DNA of 6,267 nt from Verrucomicrobiales bacterium (lineage in GTDB: Bacteria > Verrucomicrobiota > Verrucomicrobiia > Limisphaerales > UBA1096). The stretch lies in assembly GCA_028817635.1 (NCBI GenBank), contig JAPPPH010000475.1, positions 1 to 6,267 on the forward strand, in the 5' to 3' direction. The translations under genes and the position numbers were made by a program. Under the pieces are notes generated by a model, which saw only the letters and a program-made list of their open reading frames with translations, did not search any database and was not told the DNA's origin. Shown here piece after piece: positions 1-6,207 of this stretch; positions within the stretch are counted from its first letter, which is position 1, and each line of letters opens with the position of its first letter.

Positions 1-182
1 ATTTACAATAGATAAGAAGATCTGCAGGCTTCACTCAGAAAGAATTGTCAGAGAGTGCGGAGGTTTCAAGGAAAAGCATTAATGCAATTGAAAACGGCAT
101 TTATGTTCCTTCAACTGTTCTTGCATTAAAAATTGCAAGAACCCTTAACTGCTCTGTTGAAGATCTTTTTCAGTTGCCATGA
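1..182 (+). CDS. XRE-family HTH regulator, 3' part, apparent frameshift at 5' end
   Basis: A small DNA-binding repressor-type protein is read in one frame from base 12 to the TGA at 180-182. It begins IRRSAGFTQKELSESAEVSR and ends CSVEDLFQLP. The pattern is a classic XRE/Cro-CI fold: helix 2 TQKELSESAEV, recognition helix SRKSINAIENG, then the PSTVLALKIARTL helix. Full members of this compact family are about 65-70 residues, so nearly the whole domain is here. The N-terminus is odd. The same frame has a TAG at 9-11, while the preceding frame reads IYNR (1-12) and then hits TAA at 13-15. Restoring one A near base 12 would join IYNR to IRRSAGF, which is what the family normally shows at helix 1. 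This is therefore either a one-base deletion that inactivates the gene or a sequencing/assembly error. No start codon is visible; TTG at 45 would lose helix 1. Family assignment is confident; target genes are unknown, though autoregulation is usual in the family. Confidence 0.8.
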
Positions 183-201
183 TATCATTTGGAAATGATA
201 T
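182..201. promoter_or_regulatory. AT-rich inverted repeat overlapping the HTH stop codon
   Basis: ATATCATTT-GG-AAATGATAT is a perfect 9-bp inverted repeat with a 2-bp centre. It starts inside the regulator's stop codon, and its left end is part of a second palindrome ATGATATCAT (179-188). No T-run follows, so it does not look like a standard intrinsic terminator. Its right half, AAATGATATT (193-202), recurs at 275-284, which favours a protein-binding site such as an operator for the adjacent HTH protein. The function is inferred. Confidence 0.4.
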
Positions 202-274
202 TAAGTATGATGTTGTTTATTATTCCAAAACCTAACTTTTTGACTTCCGATAATCGTCATCGTTCGATGGTTTA

Positions 275-291
275 AAATGATATTCATATCA
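275..291. promoter_or_regulatory. Candidate operator palindrome upstream of the small glycine-zipper gene
   Basis: TGATAT-TC-ATATCA (278-291) is a perfect 6-bp-arm palindrome lying 30 bp before the ATG at 322. It overlaps AAATGATATT (275-284), an exact copy of the 10-mer at 193-202. Two copies of one motif, 82 bp apart and flanking the spacer between an HTH gene and a small gene, suggest a repressor binding region. TTAAAAT at 272-278 could serve as a -10-like element, but no convincing -35 sits at the right distance. Confidence 0.35.
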
Positions 292-321
292 ACAGAAGTG
301 TTTCAGAAATGAGATAAATTG

Positions 322-480
322 ATGAAAAAACAAACGAATATACTTGGAGCTGGAATTGCAATCGGTGTCGCATTTGGATTGGCGACTGGCAACGTCGGCT
401 TAGGCATAGCGTTAGGTCTAGCCATCGGTGCATCAATGTCCTCTTCGAAAAAGAAAAAGAATAAAGCTGCTGACAAATAA
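322..480 (+). CDS. 52-residue glycine-zipper membrane peptide
   Basis: ATG at 322 to TAA at 478-480 encodes a 52-residue peptide of unknown specific role. It has a short basic N-terminus (MKKQTN), a hydrophobic glycine-rich stretch from about residue 7 to 37, and a lysine-rich soluble tail (SSSKKKKNKAADK). Glycines fall exactly every fourth residue at 11, 15, 19 and 23, and again at 28, 32 and 36. These are two glycine-zipper segments separated by an Asn at 24, as in helix-packing membrane or oligomer-forming proteins. The tail charge predicts that the tail stays on the cytoplasmic side. It is the next gene after the HTH regulator, on the same strand with a 139-bp spacer carrying palindromes, so regulation by that protein is plausible but unproven. 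There is no strong ribosome binding site, only GAGAT about 8 bases upstream. It could be a stress, toxin-like or channel-like peptide, or a small anchor; the sequence alone does not decide. Confidence 0.7.
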   Translation: MKKQTNILGAGIAIGVAFGLATGNVGLGIALGLAIGASMSSSKKKKNKAADK

Positions 481-651
481 ACTTTGCTAGATTGATGAAT
501 CACAATGATTTCATCGGATGGTCAACGGTGATGTTTTCTGTACTTTATATTTACGAAATCCACCGAAATTTCCGAAACTCAATGTTTTCAATGGTTTCCA
601 ACGTTTTGTTTTCGGTTTGAAAACCCAACACGTTCGGCTGTCCCGTTTTGT

Positions 652-715
652 ACACGGATTTCGCGGATTTTCACCGATCATTTTCCATCCTCAAAATCCG
701 CGTTCATCTGCGTCC
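652..715. repeat. Dispersed intergenic hairpin repeat (CGCGGATTTT / AAAATCCGCG)
   Basis: CGCGGATTTT at 662-671 is exactly inverted as AAAATCCGCG at 693-702 around a 21-bp loop. The arms extend imperfectly, with ACACGGATTT to the left and TTCATCTGCGT to the right. From memory, sequences of the type 'cggatttcgcggattttcac ... aatccgcgttcatctgcgtcc' recur between genes in many verrucomicrobial, planctomycetal and related environmental genomes. That resemblance cannot be verified here. A REP/BIME-like palindromic element is the most likely reading. It sits 104 bp before the sulfatase start. Confidence 0.6.
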
Positions 716-772
716 TTTTTTTCGACACTGCGATTGGTGTTCCGGTGACAGGAATGTCCCCGCTCCTTTTTT

Positions 773-788
773 CCGCTTGGCCAAGCGG
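773..788. repeat. Iterated palindrome copy 1 (CCGCTTGGCCAAGCGG)
   Basis: A perfect 16-bp palindrome containing the 14-mer CGCTTGGCCAAGCG. It is the only copy in a non-coding spacer, 30 bp before the sulfatase ATG. CCCCGCT (758-764) can alternatively pair with AGCGGGG (784-790). An effect on sulfatase expression is possible but not shown. Confidence 0.85.
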
Positions 789-818
789 GGGTTTGCGGTT
801 CCAATTCGGTGCCTGCCT

Positions 819-2279
819 ATGATGCGTCATATTTTTTCGATCTGTCTGCTTGGCTTTGTGGCTGTGTTGTCCCCGGCCGAGGCCCGGAAGCCCAATGTTG
901 TCTTCTTTCTCGTCGATGACATGGGGTACATGGATATCGGTGCGAACAATCCGGATTCGTTTTACGAGACGCCGCACATCGACCGACTCGCCCGTTCCGG
1001 CATGCGCTTCACGAACGGCTATGCCGCCAACCCGGTCTGCAGCCCGACGCGTTACAGCATCATGACCGGCAAGTACCCGACGCGGGTGGATGCCACGAAT
1101 TTTTTCAGCGGCCGCCGCGCCGGGAAATTCCTCCCCGCACCGTTGTACGACCGGATGGATCTTGAGGAGACCACGCTGGCGGAGGCGTTCAAGGCGGGCG
1201 GTTACTCGACGTTTTTCGCCGGCAAATGGCACCTTGGTCCGGACGAAAACTATTGGCCGGAGAATCAGGGGTTCGACGTTAACAAGGGCGGCTGGCGTGC
1301 CGGTGCACCGTTCAAGGCCGGGAAGTTTTTCACCCCGTACGCCAACCCGCGCCTGAAGGACGGCCCGAAGGGCGAGCACCTAACCGTGCGGCTTGGGACG
1401 GAGACGGTGAATTTTATCGAGGCGAACCGCGACAAGCCATTCCTCGCCTACCTTTCGTTTTACTCGGTGCACACGCCGCTGATGGCGCCGGCGCCGATGG
1501 TGAAGAAATACGAGGCCAAGGCCAAACGGCTCGGGCTGGTCGGCCAGCCGGAGTTTGCGTTTGAGGAGCAGGTGCATCCCGGTGGACGCGACCGGCGCGT
1601 GCGCATTCTGCAAAAGCACGCCACCTACGCGGCGATGGTCGAGTCGGTGGACAATCAGGTCGGTCGAGTGCTCGACAAGTTGCGCGAGCTAAACCTCGAC
1701 CGCGACACGATCATTTGTTTCACCTCGGACAACGGAGGGCTCTCCACCAGCGAAGGTTCGCCGACGTCCAACCTGCCGCTGCGCGGTGGCAAGGGATGGC
1801 TGTACGAGGGCGGCATCCGGGAGCCGTTCCTGATCTCGTGGCCGGGGGTGGTACGGCCGGGCGGCGCGGAGGACACGCCGGTGACCAGTACCGATTTTTA
1901 TCCGACGCTGCTCGAACTCGCAGGGCTGCCGGCCATGCCCGAACAGCATCTCGACGGGGTCAGCCTCGCCCCACTGCTGCTGAACGACGGCCCAATCAAG
2001 CGCAAGGACTTGTTTTGGCACTACCCGCACTACAGCAATCAGGGCGGTTTCCCCGGCGGGGTGATTCGCTCCGGCAAATGGAAATTGATCGAGCGTTACG
2101 AGGATGGCCGTACGCATTTGTTCGATTTGGACACCGACATTCATGAGCGGTCGGACCTCGCTCAGCGCTACCCAAAGCGCGTCAAGCAGATGCGGGCGCG
2201 GCTTCATGCCTGGTATGGGGAGGTGGACGCCAAGTTCCTACAGGCCAAGAAAGATGGCCCTCAGCCGTGGCGGCCGTGA
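819..2279 (+). CDS. Secreted type I (formylglycine) sulfatase
   Basis: This 486-residue exported arylsulfatase-superfamily enzyme hydrolyses sulfate esters, probably on a sulfated polysaccharide; the substrate cannot be read from sequence. Residues 1-22 form a signal peptide with a hydrophobic core and likely cleavage after AEA. Expected active-site parts are all present: metal-binding Asp33-Asp34 (FLVDDMGY), the modification motif CSPTR with Cys74 converted to formylglycine and followed by MTG, Lys136 and His138 (AGKWHLG), His218 (SVHTP), Asp304-Asn305 (TSDNGG) and Lys325 (RGGKGWLYEGGIREP). The C-terminal part (FLISWPG, STDFYPTLLELAG, DGVSLAPLL, RSGKWKLIE, LFDLDTD) follows the usual family order and length. 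The frame stays open back to 648, but that extension runs through the hairpin repeat and palindrome and would bury the signal peptide, so the start is placed at 819, with an equally possible ATG at 822. No Shine-Dalgarno sequence is visible. A formylglycine-generating enzyme must be encoded elsewhere. It is convergent with the CotH gene, 4 bp away. Confidence 0.95.
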   Translation: MMRHIFSICLLGFVAVLSPAEARKPNVVFFLVDDMGYMDIGANNPDSFYETPHIDRLARSGMRFTNGYAANPVCSPTRYSIMTGKYPTRVDATNFFSGRRAGKFLPAPLYDRMDLEETTLAEAFKAGGYSTFFAGKWHLGPDENYWPENQGFDVNKGGWRAGAPFKAGKFFTPYANPRLKDGPKGEHLTVRLGTETVNFIEANRDKPFLAYLSFYSVHTPLMAPAPMVKKYEAKAKRLGLVGQPEFAFEEQVHPGGRDRRVRILQKHATYAAMVESVDNQVGRVLDKLRELNLDRDTIICFTSDNGGLSTSEGSPTSNLPLRGGKGWLYEGGIREPFLISWPGVVRPGGAEDTPVTSTDFYPTLLELAGLPAMPEQHLDGVSLAPLLLNDGPIKRKDLFWHYPHYSNQGGFPGGVIRSGKWKLIERYEDGRTHLFDLDTDIHERSDLAQRYPKRVKQMRARLHAWYGEVDAKFLQAKKDGPQPWRP

Positions 2280-2283
2280 CGCT

Positions 2284-5200
2284 TTAGCGCCGGACGATTC
2301 GCAACCGGTAAAACATCATCGGCGCCTCGGCGGCAGCGGCCTGATGCGTCCAGCGACACTCCAATCGGCCGTCCCGCTGCGTGACAGTCTGCACGGCATT
2401 GAGCGGACGCCACACCCGAAGATCGGCCGAGACCTCGGCAACCAGACGCACATCGGTTGCGGCTAAGTTTTGCCACGCAACGTAGGTGGCGCGCAGCTCC
2501 AAACCGGCCTCGCCCTCCAACCGTTCGACGGTCAACTGTGGTGGCTCCGGCGCTTGGCCAAGCGCGTAATCGACCAGATCCGCCTGACCGTTGTTGTTGG
2601 CGTCCAGCAACGGATTCATCACGTAACGGTGGCCGTCACCCTTCCCCGGTGAACCGCCCTTGGTCGCGCCGGGCAGCCAGTGCTGCGCTTGGCCAAGCGC
2701 CTGACTTGCGCCGTGGAAAACAAGGCTCGGCCCCTTGCCGTCGGCCGCGCTTGGCCAAGGGCCACCGTCGCCGTACTCAACGCTGGCCAAAGTTTCGCCC
2801 TGCTCATCGACCAGTTCCAGCAACTCGCCCTGATTACTCAGGCTGCCCTGATAAACACCGGCGATCGGCAGGTCGAGGCCAAGCGTCTTTTGCATGTTGT
2901 ACTGACTCTTGACCAGCAGCAACCGTTCGCCCGGCGACAGTAGCGTGTTTTGGGTTTTCGAAAACCGATACCTCACCCCGGCGCTGAACCGTGCCCCACG
3001 CAGGTTTACCGCGTGGCCGGATACGTTCTGCAACTCGATGAACTCCAGCTCGTCGTTGACGCTGGGGTGATAGTGGATTTCGGAGAAAATGAGGTCGCCC
3101 GGGGCCACCGGTTTTTCCGTCCAGTAAAATGTCTCGTTCAGCGCCGACCACTCGCCATCCTTGAGGGCGCGCGCCCGGACGATGGTGTTGCGGTCGAGCC
3201 GCAGCGGCTCCGACTTGGTTTCCGTTTCCTCCGCCACGTATAACGCGAAATCAAAGCTCACGTCGGAGCTGGTCGGCTTGGTTTGGTGCACCTCGACCGC
3301 GACCACGTTGCGCCCGCTCCGCAGCAGCCCCAGCGGCACGGTGAACTCGTGAAAATCGTTCCCGTCGTCGGAGGTTGTGTCCGCCTGTGTTTTACCGGTG
3401 ACCGGCCCGCGGCGCAGGTTGTCGCGCGCCACCTCGGCACCGTTCAGGTAAACAATCGCCCCGTCGTCACGCTTCAACTCCAGCCGCGCCGAGACCGCCC
3501 GGTCGAGCGACTCCAACGTGAATGCGTGCCGAAAATAAACCGTGATATGCTTGTTGTTTTTGTCGCCACCGAAGTCGATCGGTGTTGCCTCGTCATCCTC
3601 CCCGTAGCCCAGCTCGGCCTTTCCACTTTTCCACTCGGCATCGTCAAAGGCCGGGTGTTTCCAGTTGGCCTCCGAGTAATCTGCGTGACCCTCAACCAAC
3701 TGGCTGCTGCCAAGATCCTCTCCGACATCAAAATATTTCCAGACCGCACCCTTTGCGATCGCCGTCCGTTCGTTGATCGCATCCAGAAACTCCATGGCCG
3801 AAGGGGCAATCGTCCCATCCGGCAACCGGGGATCACTGCCGTTAGTGGTGAAGTAGGCGACGCCGTGCTTGGAGAGAAAACGAAGCGCACTGCCTGCCTC
3901 CACCCGGCCGGTGGGCAGGCTCGGCACCGGCGCATCGATCCCCGGATAAAAACCGGCCGCACGATATTGCGAGACGACCTCCCTCGTCCGATCCGGCAGC
4001 CAGTCCTCGATGATTTTGTCGCGCGCGGAGGCCCACGAGGTGGGGCTGCGATAATCCCAGCGCGCCGCCTCGGCAAGGAACGCCAGCTCGACCTCCTCCA
4101 CACGGGCGTTGAGCCGGGCGAGGTTTTTCTCCGGCGTAAGGACGCCGTCGTTGAAATGGTGACGATGAATCCGGTCGGCCAGCAATATCCGATACTCAGT
4201 TGTGCCCTCCTTGTGCAGCATGCTGAAGATGCTGCCCGGGCCGTCGCCGCTCGACCGGCCAGGCGCGCCGCGCTTGGTTCGATTACCGGCGCTAGTGCGG
4301 AGGTAACCATCGGCGTCGTTCAGGAAAAACTTGAAGCCGCTGCCGACATCCGCCGGGCCGACACAGCGGTACTCACCCTCCGAGTGCCCGAACATGAACA
4401 GCAGCATGAAGTCGATGTAGTTGGGCACGTCGAGGTACGGGCTGATTTTTTGGTAGTCGCCACGGAACGACTTGATGCGTGTCCATGCCGAGCCGTCGCC
4501 GTCGTACGGGTCACCGGGATCGGCCCAGCCGCCGACGTTCCAGTTGCCGTTGATCGCCTCGTAGTGGGGCTTGTCGCCGCCGAGGTAGTTGGCCTGCATG
4601 TCGGCGTTCCAGCGTTCGCGCAGGTGGTACATGCCCCAGTACGCGCCGTCGATGTAGAGGTGCACAAACCGGCCGTGCGGATTGATGTGGCCCATCTCCA
4701 GCATCGTGTCGTCGGTGAACCGGTTGGACATGTAAAACCCGCGCTGCACCATGTCGTGCGAACCGGCCCGCAGATTGAGCTGGTCGAACTCCCGCACCGG
4801 CTCGACGCCATTGTCGTGCCCCTCAAAAAGCGGGTAGCGCAGCTTGCCCACGCCGTATTCGCGACGGAAATAGATGCGAAAGTTTTTCTTGGAAAAATTT
4901 GTCCACGCACCGCCGAAGTGCCGGATCCCGGCGTTCACCTGAAACCCGGCGGCCTCGCTTCCCGGAATGTATTCCAACGACCCGAACGTCTCCGCCACTC
5001 CGTTGATCGCCGGGCCGGTGGTGATGATCATGGTCGGCAAACTCATCAGTGAGTCGCGCATTTTCGGTCCGTAGGTGCGGTGGTTGGTGATCGACTTGCG
5101 CATGTTCGGTTTTTTGATCACCTGCTCCGGGAAGATGTACGTCTGCGTCTCCATCCTCGACGGCGCCCTGCCCTCCTCCAGCGCCACGGCGCGCACCACG

Positions 5201-6198
5201 GTGGTCTTGCTGATCGTCAGCGGCTCAGTGTACTGCCTGCCGGACTCGCGCGACGGCTCACGGCTGTTGGTCGTGTACCAGATTTCCGCCTTGGGCGAGG
5301 CGGTGCTCATGGTCAGCTCAAACGGCTCATCGAAGAACCCATGCGCTTGGCCAAGCGTTACGTTTGTGGTGCGCTCCAGTACCTCCACCGGTTCGCCCAC
5401 GTTGGTGCGCTCCTCAAGCTCGGTCGGCTCGGCGCCCTTGGCCAAGCGGCCAATCTCCGACTCCGTCAGGGCCGAGGCGAACACCGCAAACTCGTCGATC
5501 ATCCCGGCGACGTTGCTGTCACCCTTGTTGTCCGAACCGATCGCCGCCACCGTCCAGTCGGCCTTGAGCCGCGAGTTGTTGTTCGCCTCGTGAAACAACT
5601 CGCCGTCGATGTAGATCGCCTTGCGGTCGCGATCCTTGATGAACACAAAGTGGTGCCACTTCGTGAAGTCGCCGTTCCATTTTTTGTTGATCCGAGTCGT
5701 GCGACCGTCGCAGCAACCGGAGGTGTCCCAGTAAATGGTCGAGTTGCTCCACGGCACATGCGCCTGGGCGTTTCGCTCGCCGCTCGAGGCGCTGGCCGCA
5801 CCCAGCCAAAACGTGGAGGAGGGCGAGACCGAGTGCAGTTTTTGCCAGAACGAAACCGTGAGCTGATTAAAATCGGACACCGGCTTGAGCCACGAATGAC
5901 TCTCGTCGGTCTTGTGGTCGATCTTCACCCAGTTGCCCTCCGGCTCCGCGCCAAGGTCGATCGCCCGATCCAACTTCTCCCCGGAACGCCCCACCACCAG
6001 TTTCGGTTCGCCAATCAACTCGCCTTCGATCTTCGAAACCGCATCCACAGCCGTGCCGGCGTTGAACGCATTGGCGCTGTCGAAATCCCAGTAGGCCAGC
6101 AAATTCAGGTAGCCCTTTCCGATATGCCGCTCCTGCGCCTGCGCCTGGCCAAGCGACCACGCCGCAGTAACGAGCAATAATCGGAAAAGCGATTTCAC
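2284..6198 (-). CDS. Large secreted CotH-kinase protein with LamG, chitobiase-C-like and lamin-tail domains
   Basis: A 1304-residue exported multidomain protein. Order from the N-terminus: signal peptide 1-21 or so (cleavage near AQA); LamG/concanavalin-like domain about 30-250 (AYWDFD, WHHFVFIKDRDRKAIYIDG, IDEFAVF); chitobiase/hexosaminidase C-terminal-like domain about 279-355 (IWYTTNSREPS, TTVVRAVA); CotH kinase domain about 366-745 (FGGAWTNFSKKNFRIYFRREYG, then YIDGAYWGMYHLRERWNADM); a second chitobiase-like unit from about 764 (AYFTTNGSDPRLPDG) that resumes near 1000 (NTIVRARALKDGEWSALNETF). Between these halves lies a beta-sandwich unit, about 815-990 (FDDAEWKSGKAELGYG, YFRHAF, DDGAIVYLNGAEVARDN). 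A lamin-tail domain follows at about 1030-1185 (LIFSEIHYHP, ELEFIELQN), then an Asp/Asn-rich linker (DANNNGQADLVDYALG) and a C-terminal beta region ending FYRLRIVRR. Bacillus CotH phosphorylates spore-coat proteins; in this bacterial type the target is unknown. The start is GTG: an in-frame TGA lies at 6208-6210, and a run of seven T replaces a ribosome binding site. Six palindrome copies lie inside the gene. Confidence 0.92.
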   Translation of the reverse strand: MKSLFRLLLVTAAWSLGQAQAQERHIGKGYLNLLAYWDFDSANAFNAGTAVDAVSKIEGELIGEPKLVVGRSGEKLDRAIDLGAEPEGNWVKIDHKTDESHSWLKPVSDFNQLTVSFWQKLHSVSPSSTFWLGAASASSGERNAQAHVPWSNSTIYWDTSGCCDGRTTRINKKWNGDFTKWHHFVFIKDRDRKAIYIDGELFHEANNNSRLKADWTVAAIGSDNKGDSNVAGMIDEFAVFASALTESEIGRLAKGAEPTELEERTNVGEPVEVLERTTNVTLGQAHGFFDEPFELTMSTASPKAEIWYTTNSREPSRESGRQYTEPLTISKTTVVRAVALEEGRAPSRMETQTYIFPEQVIKKPNMRKSITNHRTYGPKMRDSLMSLPTMIITTGPAINGVAETFGSLEYIPGSEAAGFQVNAGIRHFGGAWTNFSKKNFRIYFRREYGVGKLRYPLFEGHDNGVEPVREFDQLNLRAGSHDMVQRGFYMSNRFTDDTMLEMGHINPHGRFVHLYIDGAYWGMYHLRERWNADMQANYLGGDKPHYEAINGNWNVGGWADPGDPYDGDGSAWTRIKSFRGDYQKISPYLDVPNYIDFMLLFMFGHSEGEYRCVGPADVGSGFKFFLNDADGYLRTSAGNRTKRGAPGRSSGDGPGSIFSMLHKEGTTEYRILLADRIHRHHFNDGVLTPEKNLARLNARVEEVELAFLAEAARWDYRSPTSWASARDKIIEDWLPDRTREVVSQYRAAGFYPGIDAPVPSLPTGRVEAGSALRFLSKHGVAYFTTNGSDPRLPDGTIAPSAMEFLDAINERTAIAKGAVWKYFDVGEDLGSSQLVEGHADYSEANWKHPAFDDAEWKSGKAELGYGEDDEATPIDFGGDKNNKHITVYFRHAFTLESLDRAVSARLELKRDDGAIVYLNGAEVARDNLRRGPVTGKTQADTTSDDGNDFHEFTVPLGLLRSGRNVVAVEVHQTKPTSSDVSFDFALYVAEETETKSEPLRLDRNTIVRARALKDGEWSALNETFYWTEKPVAPGDLIFSEIHYHPSVNDELEFIELQNVSGHAVNLRGARFSAGVRYRFSKTQNTLLSPGERLLLVKSQYNMQKTLGLDLPIAGVYQGSLSNQGELLELVDEQGETLASVEYGDGGPWPSAADGKGPSLVFHGASQALGQAQHWLPGATKGGSPGKGDGHRYVMNPLLDANNNGQADLVDYALGQAPEPPQLTVERLEGEAGLELRATYVAWQNLAATDVRLVAEVSADLRVWRPLNAVQTVTQRDGRLECRWTHQAAAAEAPMMFYRLRIVRR
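2550..2565. repeat. Iterated palindrome copy 2 (GCGCTTGGCCAAGCGC)
   Basis: A perfect 16-bp palindrome inside the CotH gene. It is read as ALGQA (residues 1212-1216), in the linker just after the Asp/Asn-rich segment that follows the lamin-tail domain. Confidence 0.85.
2685..2700. repeat. Iterated palindrome copy 3 (GCGCTTGGCCAAGCGC)
   Basis: Identical over 16 bp to copy 2 and 135 bp from it. It is read as ALGQA (residues 1167-1171) near the end of the lamin-tail domain. Confidence 0.85.
2747..2760. repeat. Iterated palindrome copy 4 (GCGCTTGGCCAAGG)
   Basis: Holds the CGCTTGGCCAAG core with one arm end changed, 62 bp from copy 3. It is read in a different frame from its neighbours, as PWPSA (residues 1147-1151). 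A decayed version, CGCTGGCCAAAG, follows at 2781-2792, and a half copy, GGCCAAGCG, at 2878-2886. Confidence 0.8.
5344..5357. repeat. Iterated palindrome copy 5 (CGCTTGGCCAAGCG)
   Basis: The exact 14-mer, read as TLGQA (residues 281-285) at the very start of the first chitobiase-like domain, just after the LamG-to-chitobiase linker. Confidence 0.85.
5437..5448. repeat. Iterated palindrome copy 6 (CTTGGCCAAGCG)
   Basis: Core plus one arm, 93 bp from copy 5. It is read in the third frame as RLAK (residues 251-254), at the end of the LamG domain. Confidence 0.8.
6142..6155. repeat. Iterated palindrome copy 7, one mismatch (CGCCTGGCCAAGCG)
   Basis: One base differs from the 14-mer. It is read as SLGQA (residues 15-19) and supplies part of the signal-peptide cleavage region of the CotH protein. 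Confidence 0.65.
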
Positions 6199-6207
6199 AA
6201 AAAAAGG
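6199..6207 (-). other. U-rich leader in place of a ribosome binding site before the CotH GTG
   Basis: Read on the minus strand, the nine bases between the upstream TGA and the GTG start are CC followed by seven T. There is no Shine-Dalgarno-like purine run. Translation probably relies on coupling to the preceding gene or on S1-type recognition of a U-rich leader. Confidence 0.45.

Larger units (their letters stand above)
481..818. other. Gene-free spacer holding repeats and the GC transition
   Basis: No credible gene is seen in these 338 bases; open frames here lack coding character. GC rises from about 32% (541-600) to about 55% (721-780). The spacer holds a weak 6-bp hairpin GTTTTC/GAAAAC (608-613 and 619-624), the dispersed hairpin repeat near 652-715, and the palindrome at 773-788. 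No confident promoter or ribosome binding site for the sulfatase was found. Confidence 0.6.

Noticed and set aside
240..268. TTGACT-17-TTCGAT promoter before the peptide gene
   Set aside because: The -10 match is poor and a GATAAT at 249-254 has no matching -35; not enough to call a promoter.
518..748. 76-codon plus-strand open frame
   Set aside because: Low-complexity Phe/Arg-rich translation of AT-rich spacer and repeat, with no ribosome site or family resemblance.
648..818. N-terminal extension of the sulfatase from ATG 648
   Set aside because: The added 57 residues are encoded by the dispersed repeat and palindrome, look non-coding, and would place the signal peptide inside the protein.
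678..1379. 233-codon minus-strand frame opposite the sulfatase start
   Set aside because: Opposite conserved sulfatase motifs and running into the intergenic repeat; no family features.
2280..2289. CGCTTTAGCG palindrome at the convergent junction, as a terminator or reduced palindrome copy
   Set aside because: Four-base arms around two bases cannot form a stable hairpin, there is no T-run, and resemblance to the iterated palindrome without its centre is probably chance.
3283..5052. 589-codon open frame on the plus strand
   Set aside because: It lies wholly antisense to the CotH gene, whose domains are clear. Its protein is Val/Arg/His-rich with no recognisable motif, a by-product of high GC and few stop codons.
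5080..6180. 366-codon open frame on the plus strand
   Set aside because: Antisense to the N-terminal part of the CotH gene, arginine-rich and without domain features.
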